Positions 7,591-16,156 of a stretch of 39,726 nt of DNA are shown here, piece after piece. Position numbers and translations under genes: made by a program. The notes under the pieces were generated by a model that was not told the origin of the DNA, did not search any database, and saw only the letters and a list, made by a program, of their open reading frames with translations. This DNA comes from a virus: IMG/VR virus record IMGVR_UViG_3300045947_000104, positions 1-39,726 of that record; one strand, written 5' to 3'. Within the stretch, counting starts at the first letter, position 1. Each line of letters opens with the position of its first letter.

Positions 7591-8181
7591 GTGGCATCGG
7601 AGACCAAAACGACGACCCTCGTCTCGCTAGCGACGCTCAAGACGTGGCTGGGCGTGACGACGAACGACGCCGACGAGAAGCTCGCGCTCCTGGCCGACGC
7701 GGCGACGGAGCTCATCGAGCGGGACACCGGGGTTCAGTTCGTGACGCGGGCCTATACCGAGGTGCACGACGGAGCGGGGCAGCAAGTCCTCTTACTGAAG
7801 TACTGGCCGATTACGACCGTGACGAGCCTCTCGATTACCGCCGCGCCCGGCGAGACGCCGGAAGCGATCGACAGTGCGGACCGGACCACGGACGCCGCGA
7901 ACGGGCGGATCTATCTGCACGATCGCGTCGTGCCGTGCGGGTTTCAAAACGTGGAGGTCGTCTACAGCGCGGGCTATGGCGCGAAGGACGCGGCGACGCT
8001 GCCGCCGGACGTCGTCCATACCGCGGTCGATCTCGTGAAGCTGCTCCGCCAGGAGACCGAAGCGAACGCGCTCCTCGCGGGCTCGCAGACGTTCGGCGCC
8101 GGGCTCACGTTCACCGTCCGCCCGACCTGGCCGATTCACATTACCAATACGCTGAAGGCCTGGAGGCGGCCTCTCCGATGA
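7591..8181 (+). CDS. head-tail connector protein, gp6-like
   Basis: 196 aa, GTG start. The N-terminal pattern LVSLATLKTWLGVTTNDADEKLALLADAATELIERDTG is the helical motif of the phage gp6-like connector family. The later segments LKYWPITTVTSLSI and VEVVYSAGYGAKDAATLPPDVVHTAVDLVKLLRQE match the beta part and closing helix of that family. It would form the ring below the portal. It overlaps the next gene by 4 nt (ATGA). Confidence 0.82.
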   Translation: MASETKTTTLVSLATLKTWLGVTTNDADEKLALLADAATELIERDTGVQFVTRAYTEVHDGAGQQVLLLKYWPITTVTSLSITAAPGETPEAIDSADRTTDAANGRIYLHDRVVPCGFQNVEVVYSAGYGAKDAATLPPDVVHTAVDLVKLLRQETEANALLAGSQTFGAGLTFTVRPTWPIHITNTLKAWRRPLR

Positions 8182-8807
8182 GCGCCGGCCTCAGCGTCAC
8201 GACGAACGCGCGCAGCCTCGCGACCAGCTATCAACAGGCTCCGCAGCTCCTGGCGAGCAACGTGCGGAAGACCCTCCAGCGCATCGGCGCCCGGCTGGTG
8301 CGAGCTGCGCGCGCGCGCATCCGGGGCGAGGTCACGGGCCGGCTCCGCCGGAGCATTCAGTCGCGCATCGAGCTCGACGCGCCCGGAAAGGCGGCCTCGG
8401 TCCGGGTGTTCACCGGTCTGTACTACGGGGGCGTGCAGGAGGCCGGCCGCGTGCTCCGGCCGCGGCGGGCGGCCAACCTGACGATCCCGCTCGAGGCGGC
8501 GCGCGAGGCCGGGATTCGCCGGGCGCGGACGTTTCTCCAGGCGCCTGAGGCGTTCGGGTTCCGGACGGGGTTCATCGCGGGCCGCGCCGTGCTCGGGAAG
8601 CGCGGCGACGACGACGCGATCGTCCCGCTCTTCGCGCTCCGGCCGGCCGTCAACATCCGGCCGAAACACTTCCTGAAGGGGGCGTTCGAGGCGCAGCAGG
8701 CGCAGATCCTCGAGGACCTGCGCGGCGACATCGCGGACACGCTCGGGACGATCGCGGCGACGCCGGCGCCGGTGAGCGCGGGGCCGGGTGGCGGCGGGCT
8801 GCTGTAA
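8178..8807 (+). CDS. HK97 gp10-like neck/tail protein
   Basis: 209 aa. An N-terminal amphipathic helix (LASNVRKTLQRIGARLVRAARARIRGEVTGRLRRSI) leads to a beta domain with LYYGGVQEAGRVLRPRRA. The region near RPKHFLKGAFEAQQAQILEDLRGDI matches the usual C-terminal helix of HK97 gp10-like proteins. These act at the head-tail interface or in tail completion. ATG 8178 overlaps the stop of the previous gene. The length is slightly above the family norm, with a Gly-rich end. Confidence 0.7.
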   Translation: MSAGLSVTTNARSLATSYQQAPQLLASNVRKTLQRIGARLVRAARARIRGEVTGRLRRSIQSRIELDAPGKAASVRVFTGLYYGGVQEAGRVLRPRRAANLTIPLEAAREAGIRRARTFLQAPEAFGFRTGFIAGRAVLGKRGDDDAIVPLFALRPAVNIRPKHFLKGAFEAQQAQILEDLRGDIADTLGTIAATPAPVSAGPGGGGLL

Positions 8808-9287
8808 ATGGCGGCGACGAACCCGGCGCGGCTGCGGGTGATTCAGTCCGTGGCCGAGGCGCTACGCGGGATCAACGGACAGGGGGCGTACCACTACCGG
8901 ATCGCCCCCGGGTCCGTGGTCACCGAGCCGATTAACCTCCTCAGCGTGCCGGAGACCGAAGTCCCGGCGTTGGTCGTGGCCGAGGATACGCGGGGCGTGC
9001 GGGACTGGCTCCACGCGCGGCACGTTCGGGAGACGGTCGCGCTGTTGATTACGGTCCGGGTCGATGCGCGCGACGAAGACGGGCCGGATCGGAAGGTCAT
9101 CGCGGCGAGCCGGATCGAGGCGGACATCGAGCGGGCGGTCATGGCGGACCTCACGCGCGGCGGCGTCGCGTTCCTGACGCTGGTGCAGCCGCCGGAGCCG
9201 ATGCTTACCGGCGTCGGACCTATGAATGTGGTCCTCCTGAACATCCCCGTCGATGTTCAGCTATTGCGAAGGGTAGGCGAATCATGA
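8808..9287 (+). CDS. putative tail terminator/completion protein
   Basis: 159 aa, with ATG directly after the previous stop. The mixed alpha/beta pattern includes an N-terminal helix (RLRVIQSVAEALRGI), a central set of strands (ETVALLITVRVDARD) and a helix (SRIEADIERAVMADL). It ends in a strand-rich region (MNVVLLNIPVDVQLLRR). This order and place fit tail terminator-type proteins that cap the tail tube. The call depends on synteny more than on motifs. Confidence 0.5.
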   Translation: MAATNPARLRVIQSVAEALRGINGQGAYHYRIAPGSVVTEPINLLSVPETEVPALVVAEDTRGVRDWLHARHVRETVALLITVRVDARDEDGPDRKVIAASRIEADIERAVMADLTRGGVAFLTLVQPPEPMLTGVGPMNVVLLNIPVDVQLLRRVGES

Positions 9288-9520
9288 GCGAGCAGGTCCG
9301 CGTCACGCGATCGGGTCAGGGCGCCGGCGTCGTGCGCGTGTGCGTCGGCGGGGTCGGGGAGTTCACCTTCGCCCCTGGCGAGACGCAGGCGGTCCCGCGG
9401 GCGGTCGCCGCGGCGATCGCCGCCGATCCGGAGTTCAGCGTCGAGGCGGCGAACGAGCCGGCCGTCGAGCGCGCCGGGCGACGCAGCCGCACACCGGAGA
9501 CCGCCTCGGAGACGGACTGA
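9284..9520 (+). CDS. small hypothetical tail-region protein
   Basis: 78 aa, ATG 9284 overlapping the previous stop by 4 nt. It has a short beta-strand region (VRVTRSGQGAGVVRVCVGGVGEFTFAPGE) and a helix (AVPRAVAAAIAADPEF), then a charged tail. The pattern resembles small phage proteins that precede the tail tube gene and sit at tail or connector joints. No exact family is recognised. Confidence 0.6.
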   Translation: MSEQVRVTRSGQGAGVVRVCVGGVGEFTFAPGETQAVPRAVAAAIAADPEFSVEAANEPAVERAGRRSRTPETASETD

Positions 9521-9526
9521 CAACAC

Positions 9527-9541
9527 GGCCCACCGTGGGCC
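9527..9541 (+). promoter_or_regulatory. palindromic hairpin before tail tube gene
   Basis: GGCCCAC (9527-9533), one C, then GTGGGCC (9535-9541). It lies 17 nt before the tail tube ATG, just upstream of the ribosome binding site (GAGGAGC). In RNA a 5-bp stem with a 5-nt loop is realistic. It could be a processing or translation-tuning element. There is no U tract. Confidence 0.4.
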
Positions 9542-9558
9542 GCGAGGAGCATTGAGCC

Positions 9559-10695
9559 ATGGCGATCGAAACCGGACTTCTAGAGCAGGCCTTCGCCCGC
9601 GCGGAGAGCACGTATTCCGATAACACGTACGTCAGCTCGATCGTGGCGGCCGATGCGTTCCTCCATCGTCGGCTCGCGGTCCGCGGGAAGCATAACCGGG
9701 TCCCGTCGCCCGAGAAGCGGGGCACGCCGGGCCGGGCCGTCAGCCTCCCGCGGCGAAAGACGGCCGAGTGGACCTGCGAGGCCGCCTGGCAGCCGTCCGG
9801 GGTCCTGGGGACGCCGTCCGATATCGGGATGCTCCTCAAGGCGACGTTTGGGACGCAGACCTCGCCGGCGCTCTCGACGACGATCGCGTCCGGTCCGACC
9901 ACGACGGGCGCGACGCTGACCTCCGGCGCCGGCCTGGCGGTCGGGGATTGCGTCGTCGTCACCATGCCAGCGGGTCACCGCGAGGCGACGCGCCTCAAGA
10001 CCGTGGCCGGCGCGGTCGTCACCTGGGACGCCCTGAGCATCGCGCCGGCCGTGAGCGCGGCGGTCGTCTCCGGCAATAACTACAAGCTCACGACGGCCCT
10101 CCCGGACTCGCTCGCGATCCTGAAGGCGTACACGGCCGGCACGAAGCAGGAAGTCGTCCAAGGGGCGGTCGTCAACGAGCTGACGCTCAACTTCCCGGGC
10201 TCGGAGGAGGTCGTCGCGACATTCTCCGGGCCGGCGGCGCGGTATCGCCGGACCGGCGCGTCCGTCCCGGGCTCGCAGACGCTCGCCGGGGAGCCCGTCG
10301 CCTCGTTCAACGGCAACGAGTACCTCGACGCGAACGCCTTCCTCATGACCAACCTCAAGGTCATGCTCAACAACAATCAAGGATTGCGGAACCTCGAGAT
10401 CGGGACGGAGTACGCAACCGGGCGCTATCGGAACACGTTCCGGGAGTGCCGGGTCGAGGCAACCTTCTATTTCGAGGACGCCCGCATTCAGGACGCGGCC
10501 GAGGCGATCACGCGACACGTCCTCCGGCACGTCACGAACAACGTCAACGGGTCAATGGTCGGCGTCGTCTGCCCGAAGGTCGAATGGGAGATCCCGGACG
10601 TGCCGGACAGCGGCGACGGGCCGCTCATCATCACGGCGACCGGGACGGCGTACGAGACCAGCGGGAACGACGAGATCTTCGTCTTCGAGGCCTGA
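9559..10695 (+). CDS. major tail (tube) protein
   Basis: 378 aa, ribosome binding site GAGGAGC before ATG 9559. The N-terminal and C-terminal parts are beta-rich. The middle (about residues 100-175) is an inserted Thr/Ala/Gly-rich domain (TTIASGPTTTGATLTSGAGLAVGDCVVVTMP). The place just before the frameshifted chaperone pair and tape measure is diagnostic of the siphovirus tube protein. The length suggests a tube domain with an extra surface domain. Motif support alone is modest. Confidence 0.78.
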   Translation: MAIETGLLEQAFARAESTYSDNTYVSSIVAADAFLHRRLAVRGKHNRVPSPEKRGTPGRAVSLPRRKTAEWTCEAAWQPSGVLGTPSDIGMLLKATFGTQTSPALSTTIASGPTTTGATLTSGAGLAVGDCVVVTMPAGHREATRLKTVAGAVVTWDALSIAPAVSAAVVSGNNYKLTTALPDSLAILKAYTAGTKQEVVQGAVVNELTLNFPGSEEVVATFSGPAARYRRTGASVPGSQTLAGEPVASFNGNEYLDANAFLMTNLKVMLNNNQGLRNLEIGTEYATGRYRNTFRECRVEATFYFEDARIQDAAEAITRHVLRHVTNNVNGSMVGVVCPKVEWEIPDVPDSGDGPLIITATGTAYETSGNDEIFVFEA

Positions 10696-11348
10696 TGTCG
10701 ATCACCGTCACGCGCGCGCGCGGCGCCTGGTTCGAGGCGACCGAGGTCCCGTTCCAGCGGCAGCCGCTCCGCGTGCAGTTCAAGCGGCTGACGATCGCGG
10801 AGAAGGTCGAGTTCCGCGTGGACTTCCAAGCGTATCAACGGGCGTCGCAGCGGGGCGTCCCCGTCCGACAGCCCGGCGAGGAACAGATGAGCGACGGCGA
10901 GGTCTGGACGCGCCGCCTCCTCGAGTCCGCCGACGCGCGGCAGAAGGACCGCGAACGGGCGCTCGAGCTGAATCGCGAGAGCCTCGCCTTCGTCCAGCGG
11001 ACCTTCGCGCAGTACGTCCGGATCTGCCCGGGCGGGCTCGTCGATGAGGCGGGCGACGCCGTCCTCGAGGGCGCGGACCTCTTCGAGGTCGGGCAGGACG
11101 ACGAGGAGCTCCTCGGCGCGGTCGTGGTCGGCGTGTTCGTCGCGAACGAGCTCGCCGACGATCTCAAAAAAAAATTGCCGTCGCCGTACGTTTTGATGCG
11201 TTCCTCGCGCGCCAACGGGGCAGCCGTACCGAGTGGGGACGAACCGGACGCGACTGTCGAAAATGCCGCGCCCTCGACCTCTGCCGAAAGCGAGGCTGCG
11301 ACGGCGTTGAACGGAAGCGTCCCGTCTGGGTCGATGTCGATCTCGTAA
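10695..11348 (+). CDS. tail assembly chaperone, short (G-type) form
   Basis: 217 aa. The start overlaps the tail tube stop (TGATG). The helical N-terminal domain binds the rim of unassembled tape measure in the G family by analogy. The coding frame crosses nine A residues at 11166-11174. After this point the zero frame becomes Ser/Ala/Glu-rich and low in complexity (SSRANGAAVPSGDEPD...), as expected for a tail that is not the functional long form. It must be read together with the frameshift product. Confidence 0.8.
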   Translation: MSITVTRARGAWFEATEVPFQRQPLRVQFKRLTIAEKVEFRVDFQAYQRASQRGVPVRQPGEEQMSDGEVWTRRLLESADARQKDRERALELNRESLAFVQRTFAQYVRICPGGLVDEAGDAVLEGADLFEVGQDDEELLGAVVVGVFVANELADDLKKKLPSPYVLMRSSRANGAAVPSGDEPDATVENAAPSTSAESEAATALNGSVPSGSMSIS

Positions 11349-11593
11349 CGAAGACCTGCCCAGTCCTGGCGTATACGCCGGAGGTCGAGCGGGTCCGTGA
11401 ATGGTTCGCCTGGTGTTATGAGCTCCAGGTTGTGGGCATGGCCGGGGCGACGATGCGCCTCGTCCGGCTGCCGGGCCCGGGCAGCGTCGGGGAGCAGGAA
11501 GCGTACCTCCTCGAAGCGCTGGCGGAGATGGCCGCCGCGCATAACGCGCTGATTCAGCGCGCCGCTGAGCGCCGTGCCGGACCAAAACCTTGA
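10695..11593 (+). CDS. tail assembly chaperone, frameshifted G-T fusion
   Basis: Predicted join of 10695-11174 and 11174-11593 through a -1 slip, giving 299 aa (160 + 139). The downstream T-type part starts IAVAVRFDAFLARQRG, carries a four-Cys cluster (CRKC then CRKRGC spacing) and ends with helices (WFAWCYELQVVGMAGATMRL..., LLEALAEMAAAHNALIQRAAERR). It overlaps the tape measure start by 20 nt. T-domain proteins recruit tail tube subunits to the tape measure. The T part has no upstream start of its own that would give a long product. Confidence 0.8.
11166..11174 (+). promoter_or_regulatory. slippery site for -1 ribosomal frameshift
   Basis: CTC followed by nine A residues and TTG, in a genome where such A runs are exceptional. 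The zero frame reads CTC AAA AAA AAA TTG. Slipping back one base leads into a frame that stays open to 11593 and fills the otherwise empty space before the tape measure gene. G/GT frameshifts of this kind are conserved in siphovirus tail chaperones. Confidence 0.85.
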
Positions 11594-14500
11594 CATCGTC
11601 GTACGCGTCCAGCAGCTCACCGAGAAGGCGTTCGAGCAGATCGCCGGCGAGCTGAAGAAGATCGAGACGCAGGCCGCGGCCACAAGCACGAACACGGCCT
11701 CGATGTCGTCGGAGTTCGCGAAGTTCGGGCAGACCCTCAAAGGCACGATCGCCGAGACCTTCTCCCTCAAGAACGTGCTCGCAACCGTCGGGACCGCGGT
11801 CGCCGGCGCGTTCACCCTCCAGGCCGTCACCGGATTTGCGAAGGAGATCCTCGCGCTCGGCGGGCAGATCTCCGATCTCTCCGCGAAGACGGGCCTCAGC
11901 ACGACCGCCGTACAGGAGCTCAAGTTCGCGGCCGAGCAGACGGGGGCCTCGATCGGGACCGTCACGGCCGGCGTGACGCAGCTCTCGAAGAAGCTTGTCG
12001 AGGGCGGTAGCGGCACGGTCGAGGCCCTCGGGTCCTTGAACCTCCGCCTCGAAGAACTACAAGCCATGGCGCCGGAGGACGCCTTTACCGCGATTGCCGA
12101 CGCGATCGCGCGCGTCCCCGATCCGATGCGGCAGTCCCAGCTCGCCATGGAGCTCTTCGGGCGGTCCGGCGCGGAGATGCTCCCGCTGATTAAGGGCGGC
12201 CTCGCCGAGCTCCGCGAGGAGGCCCACAAGCTCGGGCTCGTCCTGAGCGCGGAGGACGTCGCCGCGCTCGACGAGTTCGGCGACCTCTGGGACTCGACCC
12301 TCTCCTCGGCAAAGGTGAGCGGCGCGAAGTTCGTCCTCGACACGAAGAAGGATTTCTCGTCGCTCGGCGAAACCTTCCGGAGCGTCAGCGTCGCGCTCGT
12401 CAACATGCTGGCCGGCCCGCAGGCCGGCGCCGCGCTGAAGAAGGTTCAGCGCGACATGCAGGAGCTCGAGGCCGCCGCGGAGCGCTGGCCGAAGGTCGCC
12501 GGGCCGGCGACGGAGAACCTGACGGCCCAGACGAAGGCCCTTAACGCGCAGGTCGCGAGCGCGCGCGACAACTACAACCGGACGACCCAGGAAGCGAGCC
12601 GCTACGCGCGCGAGGTCGTGAAGGCGCACGAGGACGCGACGAAGAAAGCCGAGGAATTCAAGAAGGCGCAGGACGCCCTCTTCGGCCGGGACCTCCTCGC
12701 GAAAGCGCACGAATACGTCCGCCTGCTCGGCGATACCGACAACCTCTCGAAGCTGACGACGGAAAAAACGGAGGAACTGCACAAGGCGATCGACGCGGCC
12801 CTGACGGTCGCCGTCCTCGACGGCCGGAAGATCCCGCCGATCTGGACGGAGATCTGGCTCAAGACGATGGACTGGAACAAGGCCGCGGGGCAGACGGTCG
12901 TCGAGATAGAACGGCTCCTGAAGGTCATCCCCCAGGTCCAAGTCAATCACGAGCAGTGGTACGTCCATGGAATCAAGCCGACGCAGAAAGGCCTCGAAGA
13001 CATTCTGAAGTTCAGCGGTCAGCTCGTCTCGCTCGAGAAACCGTCGCCGCCCACCGAGCAGCGCGACGTCACGGTCGAGTGGGCGCAGGCGCTCGGCAAC
13101 GTGAACCATGCCTTTACCAACCTGACCGGGGTCGGCGTGCCGGCCCTTGATCTCGTCCTCCAAAAGTTTCAGGACATCCTCGCGCTGATCGACTCGATCT
13201 CGCGGCTGGTCAGCCAGGTCGCCGCGGGGTTCAGCCAATGGAACATCCCGACCGGCGGCGGAGGCGGCGGGACCGGAGGGGGCGGGTTCGGGGGCATCCC
13301 GATCAACGCGACGACGCTCGGCATCGCGGGCGGCGCGGCGGCTGGTGGGTTGGCCGGCTGGTACACCGGCCGGGCGACGGGCAACACGGCGGCCGGTGTT
13401 GCGGCTGGGGCGGGGACGGGCGCTGCCGTGGGCTCCATTGCGGGCCCGGTCGGGATGGGCATCGGCGCCGGCGTCGGGGCGCTCTTCGGTTGGCTGGGCG
13501 CACGCAAGGCCAACAAGGAAGCGACCAAGGAGATGGACGAGATCCGCGAGCGTCTCGTCGAGACGTTCGGCGGGATGGAGAAGCTCCGCCGCTCCGCCGC
13601 CCTGGTGAACGTGGACATCGAGCGGCTCTTCGCGCTGAAGGACGTCAAGGGGGTTGAGGAATTCAACCGGATGCTCGAGCGGTTCGAGACCCAGTTCGGC
13701 GCGCTCGACAGCGCGGCGAAGCGCTACGGCGTCTCCCTCGAAGAGCTCGAGGGGAAGGAGCCGCTCGGCCCGATTGCGGCGGCGACGACCCAGCTCCTCG
13801 AGGATTACAAGACGCTGACCAGCGCGGGCCTCGAGCATACGACGACGATTCAGAAGATGGCGCCGGCCTTTAATGAGGTCGTGGTCGCCGCGGCCGCCGC
13901 CGGCGAGGAGATCCCCGCGGCGCTCGCGCCGTTCCTCCGGCAGATGGCGGACCTCGGCCTGCTGACGGAGTCCGCGCAGCGCGCGATCCTTGGAATGAGC
14001 GAGGACGTGACGGTGGACTTCGCCGCCATGCAGGAGGCCGCCCAGAAGTACGGGATCGACCTCGGTTCACTGGGCGACAAGTTCCATTCCTCGCGCCTCT
14101 CGGACGCCGCGCATCAGATCTTCCGGGACTTCGAGATGCTCCGAAAGTCCGGGGCCGACGTCGGCGGCGTGCTCTTCGGGATGCGCGAGGAGATCTCCGA
14201 CCTCGTCCAGCAGTCGATCGCCTTCGGGACCGCGATCCCGGCGAACATGCGGCCGCTCGTCGAGGAGCTCGCGCGCTCCGGGAACCTGCTCGACGAGCAC
14301 GGCAACAAGATCGAAGACCTGTCGAAGGTGCAATTTGCGCAGCCGATGGAGGCGCAATTCGACCGCCTCATCGACAAGCTCGACGAGATGATCGACACGC
14401 TCGGCCGCGGGATCCCCGGCGCGGCCCGCCAGGGCGCGCAGGGCGTCGAGGACGCCTTCCGCGATACGCAGGTCACCGTCCCCGTCAACTTCGACTATCC

Positions 14501-14813
14501 GAACGATTTCCCGGGCTCCGGCCTGCCCGGCGCCGCGCGCGGGATCTACGCCCGCGGCCCGCGGCCGGTCCTCTTCGGCGAGGGCGGCGAGCCTGAGCTC
14601 GGCGGCCCGGTCGATTTCATGGCGCGGGTTCTGAAGGAGGCGCAGCAACTCGGCGGCGCGCAGGTCGGCGGCGGCGTGCAGATCAACATTAACGCGGCGG
14701 GCGCCTACTTCCAGACGCCGGCCGACATGCGGCGGCTCGCGAACACGGTGGGCGAGGCGGTCATGATGCAACTCCGCGAGAAGAAGCGGTTCAGCGTCGT
14801 GACGGCGGCGTAG
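11574..14813 (+). CDS. tail tape measure protein
   Basis: 1079 aa, GTG start overlapping the chaperone fusion. The N-terminus is helical (QQLTEKAFEQIAGELKKIETQ). Residues about 60-260 match the conserved tape-measure core with AVTGFAKEILALGGQISDLSAKTGLST. Residues about 580-642 are a Gly/Ala-rich hydrophobic stretch able to cross membranes. It is the longest gene of the window, consistent with a siphovirus tail. The C-terminal part has a GEGGEPELGGP motif common to TP901-type tape measures. It sets tail length and is ejected with the DNA. Confidence 0.92.
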   Translation: MPDQNLDIVVRVQQLTEKAFEQIAGELKKIETQAAATSTNTASMSSEFAKFGQTLKGTIAETFSLKNVLATVGTAVAGAFTLQAVTGFAKEILALGGQISDLSAKTGLSTTAVQELKFAAEQTGASIGTVTAGVTQLSKKLVEGGSGTVEALGSLNLRLEELQAMAPEDAFTAIADAIARVPDPMRQSQLAMELFGRSGAEMLPLIKGGLAELREEAHKLGLVLSAEDVAALDEFGDLWDSTLSSAKVSGAKFVLDTKKDFSSLGETFRSVSVALVNMLAGPQAGAALKKVQRDMQELEAAAERWPKVAGPATENLTAQTKALNAQVASARDNYNRTTQEASRYAREVVKAHEDATKKAEEFKKAQDALFGRDLLAKAHEYVRLLGDTDNLSKLTTEKTEELHKAIDAALTVAVLDGRKIPPIWTEIWLKTMDWNKAAGQTVVEIERLLKVIPQVQVNHEQWYVHGIKPTQKGLEDILKFSGQLVSLEKPSPPTEQRDVTVEWAQALGNVNHAFTNLTGVGVPALDLVLQKFQDILALIDSISRLVSQVAAGFSQWNIPTGGGGGGTGGGGFGGIPINATTLGIAGGAAAGGLAGWYTGRATGNTAAGVAAGAGTGAAVGSIAGPVGMGIGAGVGALFGWLGARKANKEATKEMDEIRERLVETFGGMEKLRRSAALVNVDIERLFALKDVKGVEEFNRMLERFETQFGALDSAAKRYGVSLEELEGKEPLGPIAAATTQLLEDYKTLTSAGLEHTTTIQKMAPAFNEVVVAAAAAGEEIPAALAPFLRQMADLGLLTESAQRAILGMSEDVTVDFAAMQEAAQKYGIDLGSLGDKFHSSRLSDAAHQIFRDFEMLRKSGADVGGVLFGMREEISDLVQQSIAFGTAIPANMRPLVEELARSGNLLDEHGNKIEDLSKVQFAQPMEAQFDRLIDKLDEMIDTLGRGIPGAARQGAQGVEDAFRDTQVTVPVNFDYPNDFPGSGLPGAARGIYARGPRPVLFGEGGEPELGGPVDFMARVLKEAQQLGGAQVGGGVQININAAGAYFQTPADMRRLANTVGEAVMMQLREKKRFSVVTAA

Positions 14814-14821
14814 GGCGACCG

Positions 14822-16150
14822 ATGGCGTACTCCCAGGCGCGGTCGAACGTCTGCCATAGCAACGCGGTCCTCGCGGGGCTCTTCGCGCATTCGCTCGTCG
14901 TTCAGGTGAACGGCACGAGCCGACCGCCGGCGTTCGATTCGCTCACGATTACGGAGTCGCTCGGGAGTGAGCCGAACGCCTGCGATTTCACGCTCGACGG
15001 CCAGGCCTCGGCGCCGCCGTCCTTCGCCGACATCAAAATCGGGTACGGCCACATCGGGAACCTGCTCTTTGCTGGGAACATCCTCCCCGTCGAGCGGTCG
15101 TGGCTCGGGTTCGAGGGGATCGGCGGCGTCAATTTCAACGCGACGGCGACCGACTACGGCGGGTGGCTCGCCAACCTCAAAGGGCCCATTACGCGCCGGT
15201 TCGACAATCGCGGCGTCAATTCGATCGTCGCGACGCTGATCGCTGACCATACCGAGGGCGGGTTCAAGCCCGGGAACATTCCCTCGACGCTCGGCAATCT
15301 GACGATCCAGTTCACGGCGGAGACCTTCACGGGCGCGCTCGATCGCATCGCGGCGGCGATCGGGGGCTATCGGCTCATCGATTACGACCGCTATGTACAT
15401 CTCTTCCTCGACCGGACCGACGGGAACGCGCTCACCGCGACCGACGCCTCGCTCGGGCTGTCCGATTTCCGGTACCGCGAGGACGGGTCGCCGATCCGGA
15501 CGCGGGTCCGCGTGCAAGGCGGCGGGGGGCAGACGGCCGCGGACACGGGCGGCGGCGCGGCGACGATCGCCGTCACCGAGTGCGGCTGGTACAACCAGGC
15601 CGGCGGGACGTGCCTCATCGAGCAGAGCGAGGTCACGTATACCGGCGTGTCGGCGGCGAGCGGTCCCGGGGCCCTCACGGGCTGCTCAGGGCTCGCGCAT
15701 GACGTCGCGGCCGGCGTCGATGTCGATCTCCTGGTGACGGCCGACAGCGGGGGCGGGCAGACCGCGCTCGCGGCCGCCCTGGCGACCACGCACGCGGGCC
15801 ACAGCGGGATCGCGACGCATTACGTCGTGGACCGGCGCCTCTCGCTCTCCGAGGCGACGGCGCGCGCCTCCGCCGAGCTGACCTTCTACAGTCAGAGCGA
15901 GAAGAGCCTCTCGTACGCGATCGAGCAGTCGCGGAACGGGCAAGCGCTGCACACCCTGCCCGGAAAGAGCGTCTCCGTCAACTTCTCGAGCTCGCCGGAG
16001 ACGGTCGTCGCGACCTTCCGGATCCAGCAGGTCACGTTTACGCTCTCCGCCCCGTTCGTCACCGGCGCCGGGGCCGTCGAGTTCAATCGCGCTGTGTCGA
16101 TGCAGGTGCATCGGCGCTCGCTCGTCGATCTCTTGTCGCAGCTCCGCTGA
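14822..16150 (+). CDS. tail tip / baseplate hub-like protein
   Basis: 442 aa, first gene after the tape measure. It is beta-rich with few charged helices and no signal peptide. It reads as a distal-tail/hub fold: a domain around residues 30-100 (VVQVNGTSRPPAFDSLTITESLGSEP), a middle with TATDYGGWLANLKGPIT, a Gly/Ala segment near residues 230-250, and a closing region SLSYAIEQSRNGQALHTLPGKSVSVNFSS. The domain order resembles late-control/hub proteins of other siphoviruses. The call is from position and fold-like pattern, not from exact motifs. Confidence 0.6.
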   Translation: MAYSQARSNVCHSNAVLAGLFAHSLVVQVNGTSRPPAFDSLTITESLGSEPNACDFTLDGQASAPPSFADIKIGYGHIGNLLFAGNILPVERSWLGFEGIGGVNFNATATDYGGWLANLKGPITRRFDNRGVNSIVATLIADHTEGGFKPGNIPSTLGNLTIQFTAETFTGALDRIAAAIGGYRLIDYDRYVHLFLDRTDGNALTATDASLGLSDFRYREDGSPIRTRVRVQGGGGQTAADTGGGAATIAVTECGWYNQAGGTCLIEQSEVTYTGVSAASGPGALTGCSGLAHDVAAGVDVDLLVTADSGGGQTALAAALATTHAGHSGIATHYVVDRRLSLSEATARASAELTFYSQSEKSLSYAIEQSRNGQALHTLPGKSVSVNFSSSPETVVATFRIQQVTFTLSAPFVTGAGAVEFNRAVSMQVHRRSLVDLLSQLR

Positions 16151-16156
16151 CCTCTC

